A stretch of 64,000 nucleotides of DNA, from assembly GCA_000023725.1 (NCBI GenBank), contig CP001673.1, positions 186,001-250,000 of the forward strand, read 5' to 3'. The notes under the pieces were generated by a model. It saw nothing but the letters and a program-made list of their open reading frames with translations, ran no database searches and was not told the origin of the DNA. The position numbers and the translations under genes were made by a program. This stretch comes from Flavobacteriaceae bacterium 3519-10 (lineage in GTDB: Bacteria > Bacteroidota > Bacteroidia > Flavobacteriales > Weeksellaceae). Within the stretch, counting starts at the first letter, position 1. Every line of letters begins with the position of its first letter. Below, one piece after another: positions 1 through 9,279 of the stretch.

Positions 1-390
1 GACGATAAATACTATGGTACGCAGGTTGAAACCGGCTTGAATGACGTGGTGAAGTTTTTATTTATTGTAATTTTAATCCGCTGGGACAGAAAAGGTTGCG
101 AAGAAGTGCTGTGGTACGAGTATATGCGAAACCTAGCGGTATTCGGTCTGGCTTTATTTTATTTTTTCAGGTCTAACGAGATTTTTGCGGTGCGTCTTCC
201 GGGGGCTTACATGTTTTTTCTGACGATGTTTTGCCTCACAAACCTCGTTTATGCGGTGCAGGGGCGGGCACGGCAGTTCCTGTATTTTGGTTTCATGGCT
301 TATTTCATTGCCATGTTTTTTTATTTTGGTAGCGGTAACGGACACCGGGGCGGTTTCACGTCCGACCGATACAAAAATGTAATTTGGTAA
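1..390 (+). CDS. EpsG-like polysaccharide polymerase, C-terminal fragment (5' cut by window)
   Basis: The reading frame is open from the first base, so the gene begins outside the window and only about 129 C-terminal residues are visible. They form three or four hydrophobic helices separated by short charged loops, with a hydrophilic tail. This fits the end of an EpsG/Wzy-type integral inner-membrane polymerase that links polysaccharide repeat units. The assignment rests mainly on context: a sugar-phosphate transferase, an export lipoprotein and a Wzc-like kinase follow directly. Another multi-spanning polysaccharide protein such as a flippase remains possible. An internal ATG exists at 112 aa before the end, but nothing favours it as the true start. 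Confidence 0.6.
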   Translation, partial: DDKYYGTQVETGLNDVVKFLFIVILIRWDRKGCEEVLWYEYMRNLAVFGLALFYFFRSNEIFAVRLPGAYMFFLTMFCLTNLVYAVQGRARQFLYFGFMAYFIAMFFYFGSGNGHRGGFTSDRYKNVIW

Positions 391-395
391 ACACA

Positions 396-1514
396 ATGGA
401 TGAAATTAAAAATATACTCAACGATGCCGGCATCCCGCAATTCTACCTCAAGCTAGGCTTCGGAATGCTCTTTTCTTTCCTGCTCACTTTCTTTTCAGTG
501 CCAACAATTGTTAAGATTTCGCGGCGGAAAAACCTTATGGACGAGCCTGGCGTACGAAGCTCGCATTTAAGAAAAATACCCAATCTTGGCGGCATCGCGA
601 TGTTTTATTCTATCGCGGTGTGCGCATCGGTCTTTGCTTTTGAACTTTTTGATATTTACAAATTTCTGTTTGCATCGCTCGTAATCCTGCTTTACATCGG
701 CGTTATGGACGATATTGTGATTATGCGTGCTTACAAGAAACTTCTCGCGCAGATCATTGTCACGGCTTTGATGGTGATTGGCTCTGATGTGCGGCTGCGA
801 AGTTTTTTCGGACTGTTTGGTGTGTACGAGCTCAATTATTTCTTCAGCTGTGCGATCAGTATTTTTACATTTATTGTGCTGATCAACGCGTTTAACCTGA
901 TTGACGGTATCGATGGTTTAGCCGGTGGATATTCCATTTTATGCAGCGCAATGTTCGGCATCAGTTACTTCCGTTTAGGCGAATACAATTATCCGCTGGT
1001 GGTGCTTTCGGGAGTGATCATTGCATCGGTCGCGGGCTTTCTGTATTATAATCTCACCGGCTTCCGAAATATGAAAATCTTCATGGGTGATACCGGTTCG
1101 ATGATTTTAGGTTTTCTGTTGGCATTTACTGCAATCTGTTTTATTGATATTTTTATCGATAAGGAGTTGGCGGGTGTGCCGCGGTACTATCTTCAGTCAG
1201 CTCCCGCCGTTGCGATGGCGATTTTAATTCTGCCGATTGTAGACACGCTCAATGTGTTTATAATCAGGATCTATGAAGGCAGATCGCCTTTTATAGCAGA
1301 CAGAAACCACATCCATCATGCGCTTTTAAACCTCGGACTTTCGCACCGGAAAAGCACTTTTTACATTTTGATGTATTATCTGGGCGTCGTTGCTGTGGCC
1401 TATTACTTCAGACATATCAATATAAATATATTGCTGGCAGTTATAATTGCATTGGGTTTTGTGGGAGCTTATCTGCCGAAAGCCATATTGTTAATAAGAA
1501 AACAAACCAATTAA
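396..1514 (+). CDS. MraY/WecA-family undecaprenyl-phosphate sugar-1-phosphate transferase
   Basis: A polytopic inner-membrane glycosyltransferase (family 4) that transfers a HexNAc-1-phosphate from its UDP-sugar to undecaprenyl phosphate, starting a surface glycan on its lipid carrier. Visible family motifs in order are the GVMDD aspartates (about residue 105), the NAFNLIDGIDGLAGG segment (about 170), KIFMGDTGS (about 235) and the cytoplasmic DRNHIHH histidine motif (about 305). About ten hydrophobic segments and a length of 372 aa are normal. I take ATG at 396. A TTG at 384 would extend it by four residues and overlap the upstream gene. It belongs to the polysaccharide operon; WecA-like specificity for GlcNAc is inferred. 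Confidence 0.88.
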   Translation: MDEIKNILNDAGIPQFYLKLGFGMLFSFLLTFFSVPTIVKISRRKNLMDEPGVRSSHLRKIPNLGGIAMFYSIAVCASVFAFELFDIYKFLFASLVILLYIGVMDDIVIMRAYKKLLAQIIVTALMVIGSDVRLRSFFGLFGVYELNYFFSCAISIFTFIVLINAFNLIDGIDGLAGGYSILCSAMFGISYFRLGEYNYPLVVLSGVIIASVAGFLYYNLTGFRNMKIFMGDTGSMILGFLLAFTAICFIDIFIDKELAGVPRYYLQSAPAVAMAILILPIVDTLNVFIIRIYEGRSPFIADRNHIHHALLNLGLSHRKSTFYILMYYLGVVAVAYYFRHININILLAVIIALGFVGAYLPKAILLIRKQTN

Positions 1515-1543
1515 TTGTTAGTTTTGTAAATAACACAAGTAAA

Positions 1544-2398
1544 ATGATGAAACACTATATTTTTTTATTCTTTATCTCCTTTTTATTGAATTCCTGCATT
1601 TCCACGAAGGATGTGCGCTACATGCAGCCCAACGAAACCCTTGTCATAAACGGCGAAGGCCTGGTGCCTTACAACATCCCGGTGTACCGCGTTACAAAGA
1701 ATGATATGCTGAATCTTAATATTGTTACGACGCCAAAAGGAGATGCTGCACAGTTTTACTCAGCTCTTAATGCTTCTGTGGGCGGCGGCAATACTGCTAA
1801 CAATGCCGTTACTACAGCGGGACCGGCGGCAGGTACGGGCCAGGGCGGAAATTCAACATTTTATTTTAATGGTCTGAAGGTAGATTCCAAAGGCGACATC
1901 AACATCATGGGAATCGGTTATGTAAAAGCTGAAGGCCGCACCCTCGAGGACATTACCCAGGAAATACAGCTTCGCGTAAATGAAAACTTCCTAGACGGAA
2001 AATCGGAAGTGCGCCTGAACACTGACGGAATCACGTACTATATCTTAGGCGATGTGGAAACCACCGAAATGAGCGGCGAGAAAAAGGCACACAAAAATAC
2101 ACTCACCATCACCGAAGCGCTCGCCATTAATGGCGGCCTAAACCGAACGGTCGACAGAACCAATATTACCATCCACAGGAAACTTCCGGAGGGCATAAAA
2201 ATCGCCAAAATTGATCTTACCCGCGAAGATGTGATGAATTCCCCGTATTACTGGGTGCAGAACGGCGACGAAATCTTCCTCAACACACGCTCGAAAAACC
2301 TCAACGGCTTAGGTAAGGATCCTATACAAACCCTTACCACAGGTGTATCTGTACTTACCACCGCACTTTCTATTTATCTAATCTTAACACGGCTTTAA
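1544..2398 (+). CDS. Polysaccharide export outer-membrane lipoprotein (Wza/Poly_export family)
   Basis: Signal peptide with lipobox LLNSC at about residues 14-18, so the mature protein should be an outer-membrane lipoprotein. The N-terminal part around YRVTKNDMLNLNI and the GDINIMGIGYVKAEGRT segment match the polysaccharide export (PES) fold. The following ILGDVETTEMSGEKK segment matches a SLBB-type domain. A Gly/Ala/Asn-rich insertion lies at roughly residues 75-105. A hydrophobic stretch ends the protein, as the C-terminal barrel helix does in Wza. It sits one base before the Wzc-like kinase gene, the normal partner across the periplasm. A TAGTTTTG box at 1519-1526 could be an internal -7 element. 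Confidence 0.9.
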   Translation: MMKHYIFLFFISFLLNSCISTKDVRYMQPNETLVINGEGLVPYNIPVYRVTKNDMLNLNIVTTPKGDAAQFYSALNASVGGGNTANNAVTTAGPAAGTGQGGNSTFYFNGLKVDSKGDINIMGIGYVKAEGRTLEDITQEIQLRVNENFLDGKSEVRLNTDGITYYILGDVETTEMSGEKKAHKNTLTITEALAINGGLNRTVDRTNITIHRKLPEGIKIAKIDLTREDVMNSPYYWVQNGDEIFLNTRSKNLNGLGKDPIQTLTTGVSVLTTALSIYLILTRL

Positions 2399-2399
2399 G

Positions 2400-4877
2400 A
2401 TGATTCCAGAAAAAGAAAACAAGGGTAAAACGGCAGACAAATCGGCTGTATTCGCACTATTCGATGTAGAGCATTTTATCCGCCGTGTGCTGCAGAACTG
2501 GTATTGGTTTGTGCTGATGGCCGCGCTCGGTTACTCCGTGTCCTGGGTTTACAGTAAATATTACGCACAGCGGATCTACGCTTCAAGCCTTTCACTCAGT
2601 ATTTCGAACAATACAGCAAGCTATTTCACGCCTAATCAATCAATTAATTTTATTTGGGGCCAGAATGGGAATCAGGATGGAATCTATTTAAAAAAGATGT
2701 TGTTGTCGCGTTCTCACAACGAGTATCTCGTAAAACAGCTTGATCTTTTCATCAATTATTCAACAAAAGGACTTATTAAGCAGACCTATCTGGATAAGTA
2801 CGATTCTCCCGTTTTTCTTGAGGTCGATAAAGCACATCTTCAGCAGGTGGATTATCCGATTACCTTAATCCCGAAAGGGGGAAGCCGGTACGAGGTGGTT
2901 TTGCCGGATGAAGGTGAAACCACGTCGCTGTATTCTTATCAAACCGAGAATTTCCAGAATGTGCGGCCATACACACGTCCGGCCAATAAAATCATTTCGG
3001 TTAACGAATGGTATGTCACACCAAATCTGAAGTTCAAACTGGTTAAAAACCCTCAGCACACCCCTATTATACTCGAAAATATCATCCTTACACTTTCCAC
3101 GGTAAACAACACGGTAAACCATCTGGTTTCAACGATTGGGGTTGAGTTTGATAAGGAGATCAACACCATTATGATCATCAGCAAAAGTGGATATAACCTC
3201 AACGGCACCGTAAATTTCCTAAATACTTCGGTTGCCGAACTCGAGAAAAAACGTTTGGTAGACCGTAATACCGTCGACAAAAACACCGAAGATTATCTTT
3301 ATGAGAATCTTTCCAAAATAAGGTCGAAATTAGATTCGAGCGCAAATGTTCTGAACCGAATGAAGGTAACAGAAGGGCTTTACGACATCACAGACCGGGA
3401 TGAAAAAGCGCTGAAGACGATAAAAGAACTCGAGGCAAAAAAAGCAGACCTCATTACCAAAGTCAATTCGCTTAACAACATCCGTGCGTCGTTGTCCTCG
3501 CAGAATCTGGACCGGATGATCAGCCTGAACGCGGCGGGGGTTGAAGACGGCCTTTTCAGCGCGAGCGTTTCAGAACTTAAAGCCCTGCATCTCAAAAAGC
3601 GCGAATTTGCGTTGATCTACACGCCCAACTCCGAACCGATGCGTGAGATTAACCGTCTGATTAACGAAGCGCGCAGCAATTCTACAGGATCCATCAGCAA
3701 TTATTATAACACCTACTCCAACGAAATTGCGAAAATCAACCGTGATATTGCTGTAGAAAGTACCGGTTTGGTATCATATCCCGAGAAAGAGCGCCGTTAT
3801 CTGGACGCCGAACGCGGTTATAATATGATTGAAGCCACGTACAACAGCCTTCTGGCCAAACAGAACGAAACGCAGATACGTGTGGCAACAAACAAATCTG
3901 ACTTAACCGTCATCGACCCGGCAAAAAATCTCGGTCAGGGGCCGATTGCGCCCGATGTGCAACGGACGAAATACACCATTATCGGCGGCCTTCTGTTGCT
4001 TCCGCTGCTTATTTTAGGTCTGTCTGAGGTGTTGGATAACAGAATCAGAAATATTAAAGAATTACTTCAGGCCACAAGAATTCCGTTGCTGGGTGTCATC
4101 GGGAAAAATAACCATGATAACAATCTCACTGTTTTGGAGCAGCCCAGGTCTTCGATTTCCGAAGCATTCCGTGGAATTCGCGCCAATCTCCGGTTTCTGC
4201 ATAAGGAAGATAAACAGTCAAAAGTTATTCTGCTCACTTCCTCTGTGGGTGGTGAGGGTAAGACGTATATTTCGATAAATATTGCTTCGGTGCTGGGTTT
4301 AAGTGGAAAAAGAACCATTTTGCTGGGGATGGATTTAAGGAAACCGAAAATCTTCGGGGATTTTAAGATTGATAATAAATTCGGTATATCAAATTACTTA
4401 ACGGGCGAGGTTGAGATGGACAGGATTATCAACCAGACCAAAATACCAAACCTGCATGTGGCAACGGCGGGCCCGATCCCACCAAATCCTTCCGAACTGC
4501 TGATGAGCGACCGGAATATACAGTTCATTGAAGAGCTGAAAAACCACTACGATTTTATCATTATCGATTCTCCGCCTGTAGGTCTTGTTGCGGATCCGTT
4601 TGAGCTGATGAAGCATGCGGATGCCAGTATCTACGTGGTTCGGCATGAGTATACCGAAAAATATATGCTTAAGATGATCACCGAAAAATACCACAACCAC
4701 GAAGTGAAGAATCTAGGTTTAATCTACAATGATTATCAGGCGAAACAAGGTTACGGCTATGGGTACGGTTACGGCTATGGATATGGCTACGGCTATTTCG
4801 ATGAGGACAAGAATTACCGCGAGCCTACCCTCATCAGGATCCGGAATAAAATCACTGCTATTTTGGGGAGGAAGTAG
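2400..4877 (+). CDS. Wzc-like polysaccharide co-polymerase / bacterial tyrosine autokinase
   Basis: 825 aa inner-membrane protein. It has a first transmembrane helix near residues 34-52, a long periplasmic Wzz-type chain-length domain with coiled coil, a second helix near 525-545, and a cytoplasmic BY-kinase domain. The kinase shows Walker A SVGGEGKT (about 615), Walker A' LLGMDLRKP (about 640) and Walker B FIIIDSPP (about 718). The C-terminal tail holds an unusually regular run of alternating Gly-Tyr (about 783-800). In this family such tyrosine clusters are autophosphorylated to cycle the export complex. It starts one base after the export lipoprotein stop, so the two are almost certainly cotranscribed. 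Confidence 0.93.
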   Translation: MIPEKENKGKTADKSAVFALFDVEHFIRRVLQNWYWFVLMAALGYSVSWVYSKYYAQRIYASSLSLSISNNTASYFTPNQSINFIWGQNGNQDGIYLKKMLLSRSHNEYLVKQLDLFINYSTKGLIKQTYLDKYDSPVFLEVDKAHLQQVDYPITLIPKGGSRYEVVLPDEGETTSLYSYQTENFQNVRPYTRPANKIISVNEWYVTPNLKFKLVKNPQHTPIILENIILTLSTVNNTVNHLVSTIGVEFDKEINTIMIISKSGYNLNGTVNFLNTSVAELEKKRLVDRNTVDKNTEDYLYENLSKIRSKLDSSANVLNRMKVTEGLYDITDRDEKALKTIKELEAKKADLITKVNSLNNIRASLSSQNLDRMISLNAAGVEDGLFSASVSELKALHLKKREFALIYTPNSEPMREINRLINEARSNSTGSISNYYNTYSNEIAKINRDIAVESTGLVSYPEKERRYLDAERGYNMIEATYNSLLAKQNETQIRVATNKSDLTVIDPAKNLGQGPIAPDVQRTKYTIIGGLLLLPLLILGLSEVLDNRIRNIKELLQATRIPLLGVIGKNNHDNNLTVLEQPRSSISEAFRGIRANLRFLHKEDKQSKVILLTSSVGGEGKTYISINIASVLGLSGKRTILLGMDLRKPKIFGDFKIDNKFGISNYLTGEVEMDRIINQTKIPNLHVATAGPIPPNPSELLMSDRNIQFIEELKNHYDFIIIDSPPVGLVADPFELMKHADASIYVVRHEYTEKYMLKMITEKYHNHEVKNLGLIYNDYQAKQGYGYGYGYGYGYGYGYFDEDKNYREPTLIRIRNKITAILGRK

Positions 4878-4995
4878 TGTTTCAAAATTCCCATCCTCAA
4901 AGCATTTACTTCGTGCTTATCATAAAAGCCTACTTTTGCCGTTTTCAGGGGAGTAAATTATGCTTTTTTGTTGCTATTTAACTAAACATTAAGAA

Positions 4996-5025
4996 TTTGC
5001 TTCACCTAAAAATATCCTATATTTG
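4996..5025 (+). promoter_or_regulatory. Bacteroidota-type promoter for the envelope operon
   Basis: TTTG at 4996-4999, an 18 bp spacer, then TATATTTG at 5018-5025. This is an exact match to the -33/-7 consensus of Bacteroidota housekeeping sigma factor. The predicted start would leave only a few untranslated bases before the ATG at 5037. Confidence 0.75.
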
Positions 5026-5036
5026 CAAAATTATTT

Positions 5037-5954
5037 ATGAAAATTGATCTTCAAACGTTCGGGAGGAAGAAACTTATTTTTTCCTTTTTTGCTGTCATAA
5101 TGATGTCGGTACTCTACAGGGGGCAGCGGCACGAAGTTGGGGTACAGCTTGGCATGAGCAATTTAGTTGGTGACATTGGGCGCACCGGTTATGTATTGCA
5201 GAAGCCCTTTGGCGACTTTGCTAAGTACGGTCTGCCGTTTTATGGTGGGGCATTGTACCGGATGAATTTCAATCCATATCAAACCCTTCGTTTAAATATT
5301 GGTTACAGCCATATTCAGTTTTCTGATGGTCATGCCAAGGAGAAATACCGTAATATGCGGAAGCTGTGGGGCACCAATTCTATCGTTGAAGCAGATGTAA
5401 TCTTCGAGTACAATTTCTTGCCCGTGAATGATGAGCAGAAAAGCATGCTGAGTCCGTACCTATTTGGAGGTATCGGAGCCATGTTTGCCAACACACCTCA
5501 GATCGCACTCGAACATGATTTCCGCAGAGTTGGGGGAACAGCACAAACGCCCACAAGCAGCGAAGATTTTGAAACCCGGCAGGGCCAGTACCAGTCGGTC
5601 AGTCAGATCAGTATGGCTATCCCGTTTGGGGTTGGTCTTAAATATAAATTTAATTACAACTGGGCGCTTTTCGGCGAATTCCTGTTCAGACCTACATTTT
5701 CCGATTCTATTGATTACAGTGTGATCGATGAGAATAATGTTCAGGTTAGCTATAATAAAGATTTACTGGCATCCGGAAGCACCACGAAATCGCTGTTGCA
5801 GGAAACGCCTTATCGCGAGGTTGCCGAAGCGCGTGTTGCTGATTTTATGCAGAACCGCGCTATAGGAAACATTAATTCGAAAGACTGGGTTAATTCCATA
5901 ACCTTAGGCGTAAGTTATTCATTTGGAAGGCCGCCATGCTATTGTGGAGAATAA
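5037..5954 (+). CDS. DUF6089 family outer-membrane beta-barrel protein
   Basis: 305 aa with an N-terminal hydrophobic segment after a basic start, probably a signal peptide ending near residue 30. The rest alternates short amphipathic strands and glycine/aromatic turns typical of an 8-10-strand outer-membrane barrel. The opening GVQLGMSNLVGDIGRTGYVL and the ending NSITLGVSYSFGRPPCYC match the DUF6089 family. I recognise that family from flavobacteria, where it precedes the isoprenyl transferase gene exactly as here. No biochemical role is established to my knowledge; a part in envelope assembly is inferred from bamA and ompH downstream. The stop codon is directly followed by uppS. Confidence 0.85.
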   Translation: MKIDLQTFGRKKLIFSFFAVIMMSVLYRGQRHEVGVQLGMSNLVGDIGRTGYVLQKPFGDFAKYGLPFYGGALYRMNFNPYQTLRLNIGYSHIQFSDGHAKEKYRNMRKLWGTNSIVEADVIFEYNFLPVNDEQKSMLSPYLFGGIGAMFANTPQIALEHDFRRVGGTAQTPTSSEDFETRQGQYQSVSQISMAIPFGVGLKYKFNYNWALFGEFLFRPTFSDSIDYSVIDENNVQVSYNKDLLASGSTTKSLLQETPYREVAEARVADFMQNRAIGNINSKDWVNSITLGVSYSFGRPPCYCGE

Positions 5955-5955
5955 A

Positions 5956-6708
5956 ATGCAGACATTTAAAGATAAAATAGCCCCCGATCATCTTCCCCAA
6001 CACGTGGCCATCATTATGGACGGTAATGGAAGATGGGCAAAATCCAGGGGTCAGAAAAGGACATTCGGACACAAGCATGCGATAAAAGCAGTGCGTGAAG
6101 CTGTGAACGCCTGCAACGAAATTCATATCCCTTATCTTACGCTTTATACCTTCTCCTCGGAGAACTGGAATCGGCCTGAAGATGAGGTAGATACGCTGAT
6201 GGGTCTGATCTCGGAAACGCTGATACTGGAAGCGGAAGAGATTTTTACCAAAGGCTTGCGTATGCACATCATCGGCGATATAGAAAAACTGCCTCAGCTG
6301 GTGCGCGAGCAGATGCAGCACCTGGTAGATATCACCAAAGATAACAAACAGGGAAACCTGATTTTAGCATTAAGTTACGGCTCGCACAGCGAAATGCTGA
6401 ACGCTGTAAAACAAATCAGTACGAAAGTAAAAAACGGCGAACTGAGCGAAGAACAAATCACGGAGAAGGTGTTTGAAGATCATTTGTATACCAAAGATTT
6501 TCCGCCGGTAGATTTACTCATCCGAACGAGTGGCGAAGTAAGGATCAGCAATTTCCTGCTTTGGCAGATCGCCTACGCCGAGCTGCAGTTTTTGGATATT
6601 CTTTGGCCGGATTTCGGGCGTGAAGATTTCTTTAAGTGCATCAGTGATTATCAGCATAAAGAACGAAGATTCGGCAAAACAAGCGAACAGCTTGAAGAAA
6701 ATATATAA
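5956..6708 (+). CDS. uppS: Isoprenyl transferase (undecaprenyl diphosphate synthase)
   Basis: 250 aa cis-prenyltransferase that condenses isopentenyl diphosphate units onto farnesyl diphosphate to make undecaprenyl diphosphate, the lipid carrier for peptidoglycan and the polysaccharides encoded upstream. The signature HVAIIMDGNGRWAK is at about residues 15-28 and carries the catalytic Asp. The LYTFSSENWNRP substrate segment follows at about 70, and the C-terminal DLLIRTSGEVRISNFLLWQ at about 195. The ATG at 5956 follows the stop of the barrel gene with one base between; an upstream TTG at 5923 is rejected because it would overlap that gene. It is likely essential. Confidence 0.97.
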   Translation: MQTFKDKIAPDHLPQHVAIIMDGNGRWAKSRGQKRTFGHKHAIKAVREAVNACNEIHIPYLTLYTFSSENWNRPEDEVDTLMGLISETLILEAEEIFTKGLRMHIIGDIEKLPQLVREQMQHLVDITKDNKQGNLILALSYGSHSEMLNAVKQISTKVKNGELSEEQITEKVFEDHLYTKDFPPVDLLIRTSGEVRISNFLLWQIAYAELQFLDILWPDFGREDFFKCISDYQHKERRFGKTSEQLEENI

Positions 6709-6730
6709 AAGAAAGTTAGCAAGACAAAAA

Positions 6731-9268
6731 ATGAAGTTTAAATTCTTACCCATCATCATGTTTGTGGCTTCGGCACATTTCTATGGTCAAATTACTCCCG
6801 AGCAAACTCCGCAAGACAATAACCCGGTGTACGCTCAGAACGAAGCGGGGACTTACATCCTGAAAGACATTGTGGTAGATGGCGTAAAAAAATATACACC
6901 CGCACAGATTCTGAGATTTACGGGTCTCAACAAGAACGAAAGTGTGGAAATTCCGGGTCAGAAGATCAGCAATGCCATTAAAAAACTTTGGGAGACTCAA
7001 TCTTTTTCGGAAGTAGAGGTTTTCATCCAAAGTATTGAAGGCGAGCAGATTGTGCTTAGATTTAATCTTCAGGATCTTAAAGATTTAGGTGAAGTGAAAT
7101 TCACCGGAAAAGGAATAAACAAGTCGAAAAGCGAGAAGCTTGCGAAAGACAATAACCTGAAGCCGGGCACCAAGATCACGCAGAATTTAATTTCTACGTT
7201 ACAGACCAACATTCCGCAGGAATATGTGAAAAAAGGTTTCGCCGATGCGAAAGTCAGCATTCAGGAGAAAGTAAACGCGCAGGATCCTGAACTCGTAGAC
7301 TGGACTATTGAAGTAGACCGTGGCCGTAAAGTGAAGATCAGCCACATTGAGTTTGAAGGGAACGAAAGCGTTTCCGATAAAAAACTCAGAAATAAAGCCT
7401 TCAAAGACACCAAACAGAAAAGATTTGGCATTAAAGGCATCTTGAAGCCTTCCAAATTCATTGAAGAAAAATACGAAGAAGACAAAAATAACCTTGTGAA
7501 TTATTACCGTTCGCTGGGTTTCCGCGATGCCAAAATCGTCTCCGATTCGGTATGGAGAAATCCTAAAAACGATTTCGAGATCAATGTAAAACTCAACGAA
7601 GGAAAAAAATACTACATCGGTGACATCAATTTCCTCGGTAATGCAGCTTTTTCAACCGACTACCTGCAGAAAGTACTTGGCTACAAAACCGGCGATATCT
7701 ATGATGCGGTGGGATTTAACAAAAAAGTGGGCGAAGACGGCGGAAAAGAAGACGATTCCGACATCAAGTCGATCTATATGAACAATGGTTTCCTGTTTTC
7801 GAACGTAACTCCAATCGAGAAATCGGTGGAAGGTGATTCGATCAACCTTGAAATCCGCATCAACGAAGGCGAAAAAGCAAGCTGGAACCGCGTAACCTGG
7901 AGTGGAAATACCACCACACACGATCACGTTGTATTGCGCTCGTTAAGAACCAAACCCGGAAGTCTGTTTGCGAAAAGCGACATTAAAAGAACCTATTTCG
8001 ATCTGGCTGGAATGCAGTTTTTCGATCCACAGCAGGTTGGGCAGCAACTTTCGCCAAACCCTCAGGACAACACTGTAGATATCCACTGGACACTGGTAGA
8101 AAAAGGTTCGTCACAGGTTCAGCTTCAAGCTGGGTACGGTGGTGGCTCATTTATCGGAACTCTGGGACTTACCTTCAATAACTTTTCGTTAAGAAACTTT
8201 CTGAAGTTTAAAGATTTCAAGCCAGTGCCTCAGGGCGACGGGCAAACGCTTTCAATTCAGGCGCAGGCCGGGCAGTATTTCCAGAATTACGGAATCTCTT
8301 TCACAGAGCCATGGTTGTTCGGTACAAAACCTACAGCGCTTTCAGTGAGTGTTAACCAATCTTTGGTACGATACAGCGATCAGTTTGGTGAAACCCAAAA
8401 ACTTAATATTTTCTCGGCGAGCGCGGGCTTGAACCGACTCTTGAGATGGCCTGACGATTATTTCTCGCTTTATACGGGTATTCAGTTTCAGAGTTACGAC
8501 TTCGAGAATTATCCATTCCAGTTCGGAAACGAAACCGAGTATAACGGTTCTGCAAAAAACTTCAGTTTTAATATCGGTCTGAGCCGTAATTCTGCAGGTC
8601 TTGATCCTATTTTCCCAACCCAGGGTTCAAATGTGGAAGCTTCGGTAAAGTTTACGCCGCCGTATTCACTCTTCAGCGACAAAGATTATTCTTCGATGAC
8701 AAATGTTGAGAAATACAAGTGGCTCGAATTCTATAAAATTAAGATTAAAGCCGATGTTTACAACACGGTTGTGGGTAAACTTGTATTACGAAGTACCGCC
8801 GAAATGGGCTTTCTTAACGGCTATAACTCAGAACTTGGCGCACCGCCATTCGAAAGATTTTATGTGGGAGGAACAGGTCTTTTTGGCGGAAGATATGACG
8901 GACGCGAACTTGTGCCGCTCAGAGGTTACGAAAACGCTTCTTCAACCGGCGGAACTATCGAGGACGTAACGCCATACGGTGGGGCAACAATTTACAACAG
9001 ATTTGCGTTAGAAGTACGTTACCCGATCTCTATGAACCAAACTGCAAAGATCTACGCACTTACTTTCCTTGAAGGCGGTAACGCGTGGAACTCTTTCGGA
9101 AACTACAATCCGTTTCAACTGAAACGTTCGGCTGGTGTAGGTGTTAGAGTGTATATGGGCGCTTTTGGGCTTATCGGATTTGATTTTGCGTATGGTTTCG
9201 ACAAAACAATCCTCGGTACTGAACCTGCAGGTTGGAAAACACACTTCCTGATGAATCAATCTTTATAA
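6731..9268 (+). CDS. bamA: BamA outer-membrane assembly factor (Omp85)
   Basis: 845 aa: a signal peptide (FVASAHFYGQ), then about five POTRA repeats in residues 45-420, each ending in an acidic turn of the type NEGEKASWNRV, then a 16-strand Omp85 barrel. The barrel contains the FYVGGTGLFGGRYDGRELVPLRGYE loop, whose RGY-type motif is diagnostic of the family. BamA inserts beta-barrel proteins into the outer membrane. The ATG at 6731 is preferred because it opens a normal signal peptide; the frame continues upstream only by overlapping uppS. The two periplasmic chaperone genes that follow fit its substrate pathway. Confidence 0.96.
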   Translation: MKFKFLPIIMFVASAHFYGQITPEQTPQDNNPVYAQNEAGTYILKDIVVDGVKKYTPAQILRFTGLNKNESVEIPGQKISNAIKKLWETQSFSEVEVFIQSIEGEQIVLRFNLQDLKDLGEVKFTGKGINKSKSEKLAKDNNLKPGTKITQNLISTLQTNIPQEYVKKGFADAKVSIQEKVNAQDPELVDWTIEVDRGRKVKISHIEFEGNESVSDKKLRNKAFKDTKQKRFGIKGILKPSKFIEEKYEEDKNNLVNYYRSLGFRDAKIVSDSVWRNPKNDFEINVKLNEGKKYYIGDINFLGNAAFSTDYLQKVLGYKTGDIYDAVGFNKKVGEDGGKEDDSDIKSIYMNNGFLFSNVTPIEKSVEGDSINLEIRINEGEKASWNRVTWSGNTTTHDHVVLRSLRTKPGSLFAKSDIKRTYFDLAGMQFFDPQQVGQQLSPNPQDNTVDIHWTLVEKGSSQVQLQAGYGGGSFIGTLGLTFNNFSLRNFLKFKDFKPVPQGDGQTLSIQAQAGQYFQNYGISFTEPWLFGTKPTALSVSVNQSLVRYSDQFGETQKLNIFSASAGLNRLLRWPDDYFSLYTGIQFQSYDFENYPFQFGNETEYNGSAKNFSFNIGLSRNSAGLDPIFPTQGSNVEASVKFTPPYSLFSDKDYSSMTNVEKYKWLEFYKIKIKADVYNTVVGKLVLRSTAEMGFLNGYNSELGAPPFERFYVGGTGLFGGRYDGRELVPLRGYENASSTGGTIEDVTPYGGATIYNRFALEVRYPISMNQTAKIYALTFLEGGNAWNSFGNYNPFQLKRSAGVGVRVYMGAFGLIGFDFAYGFDKTILGTEPAGWKTHFLMNQSL

Positions 9269-9279
9269 TGTTATGAAAT

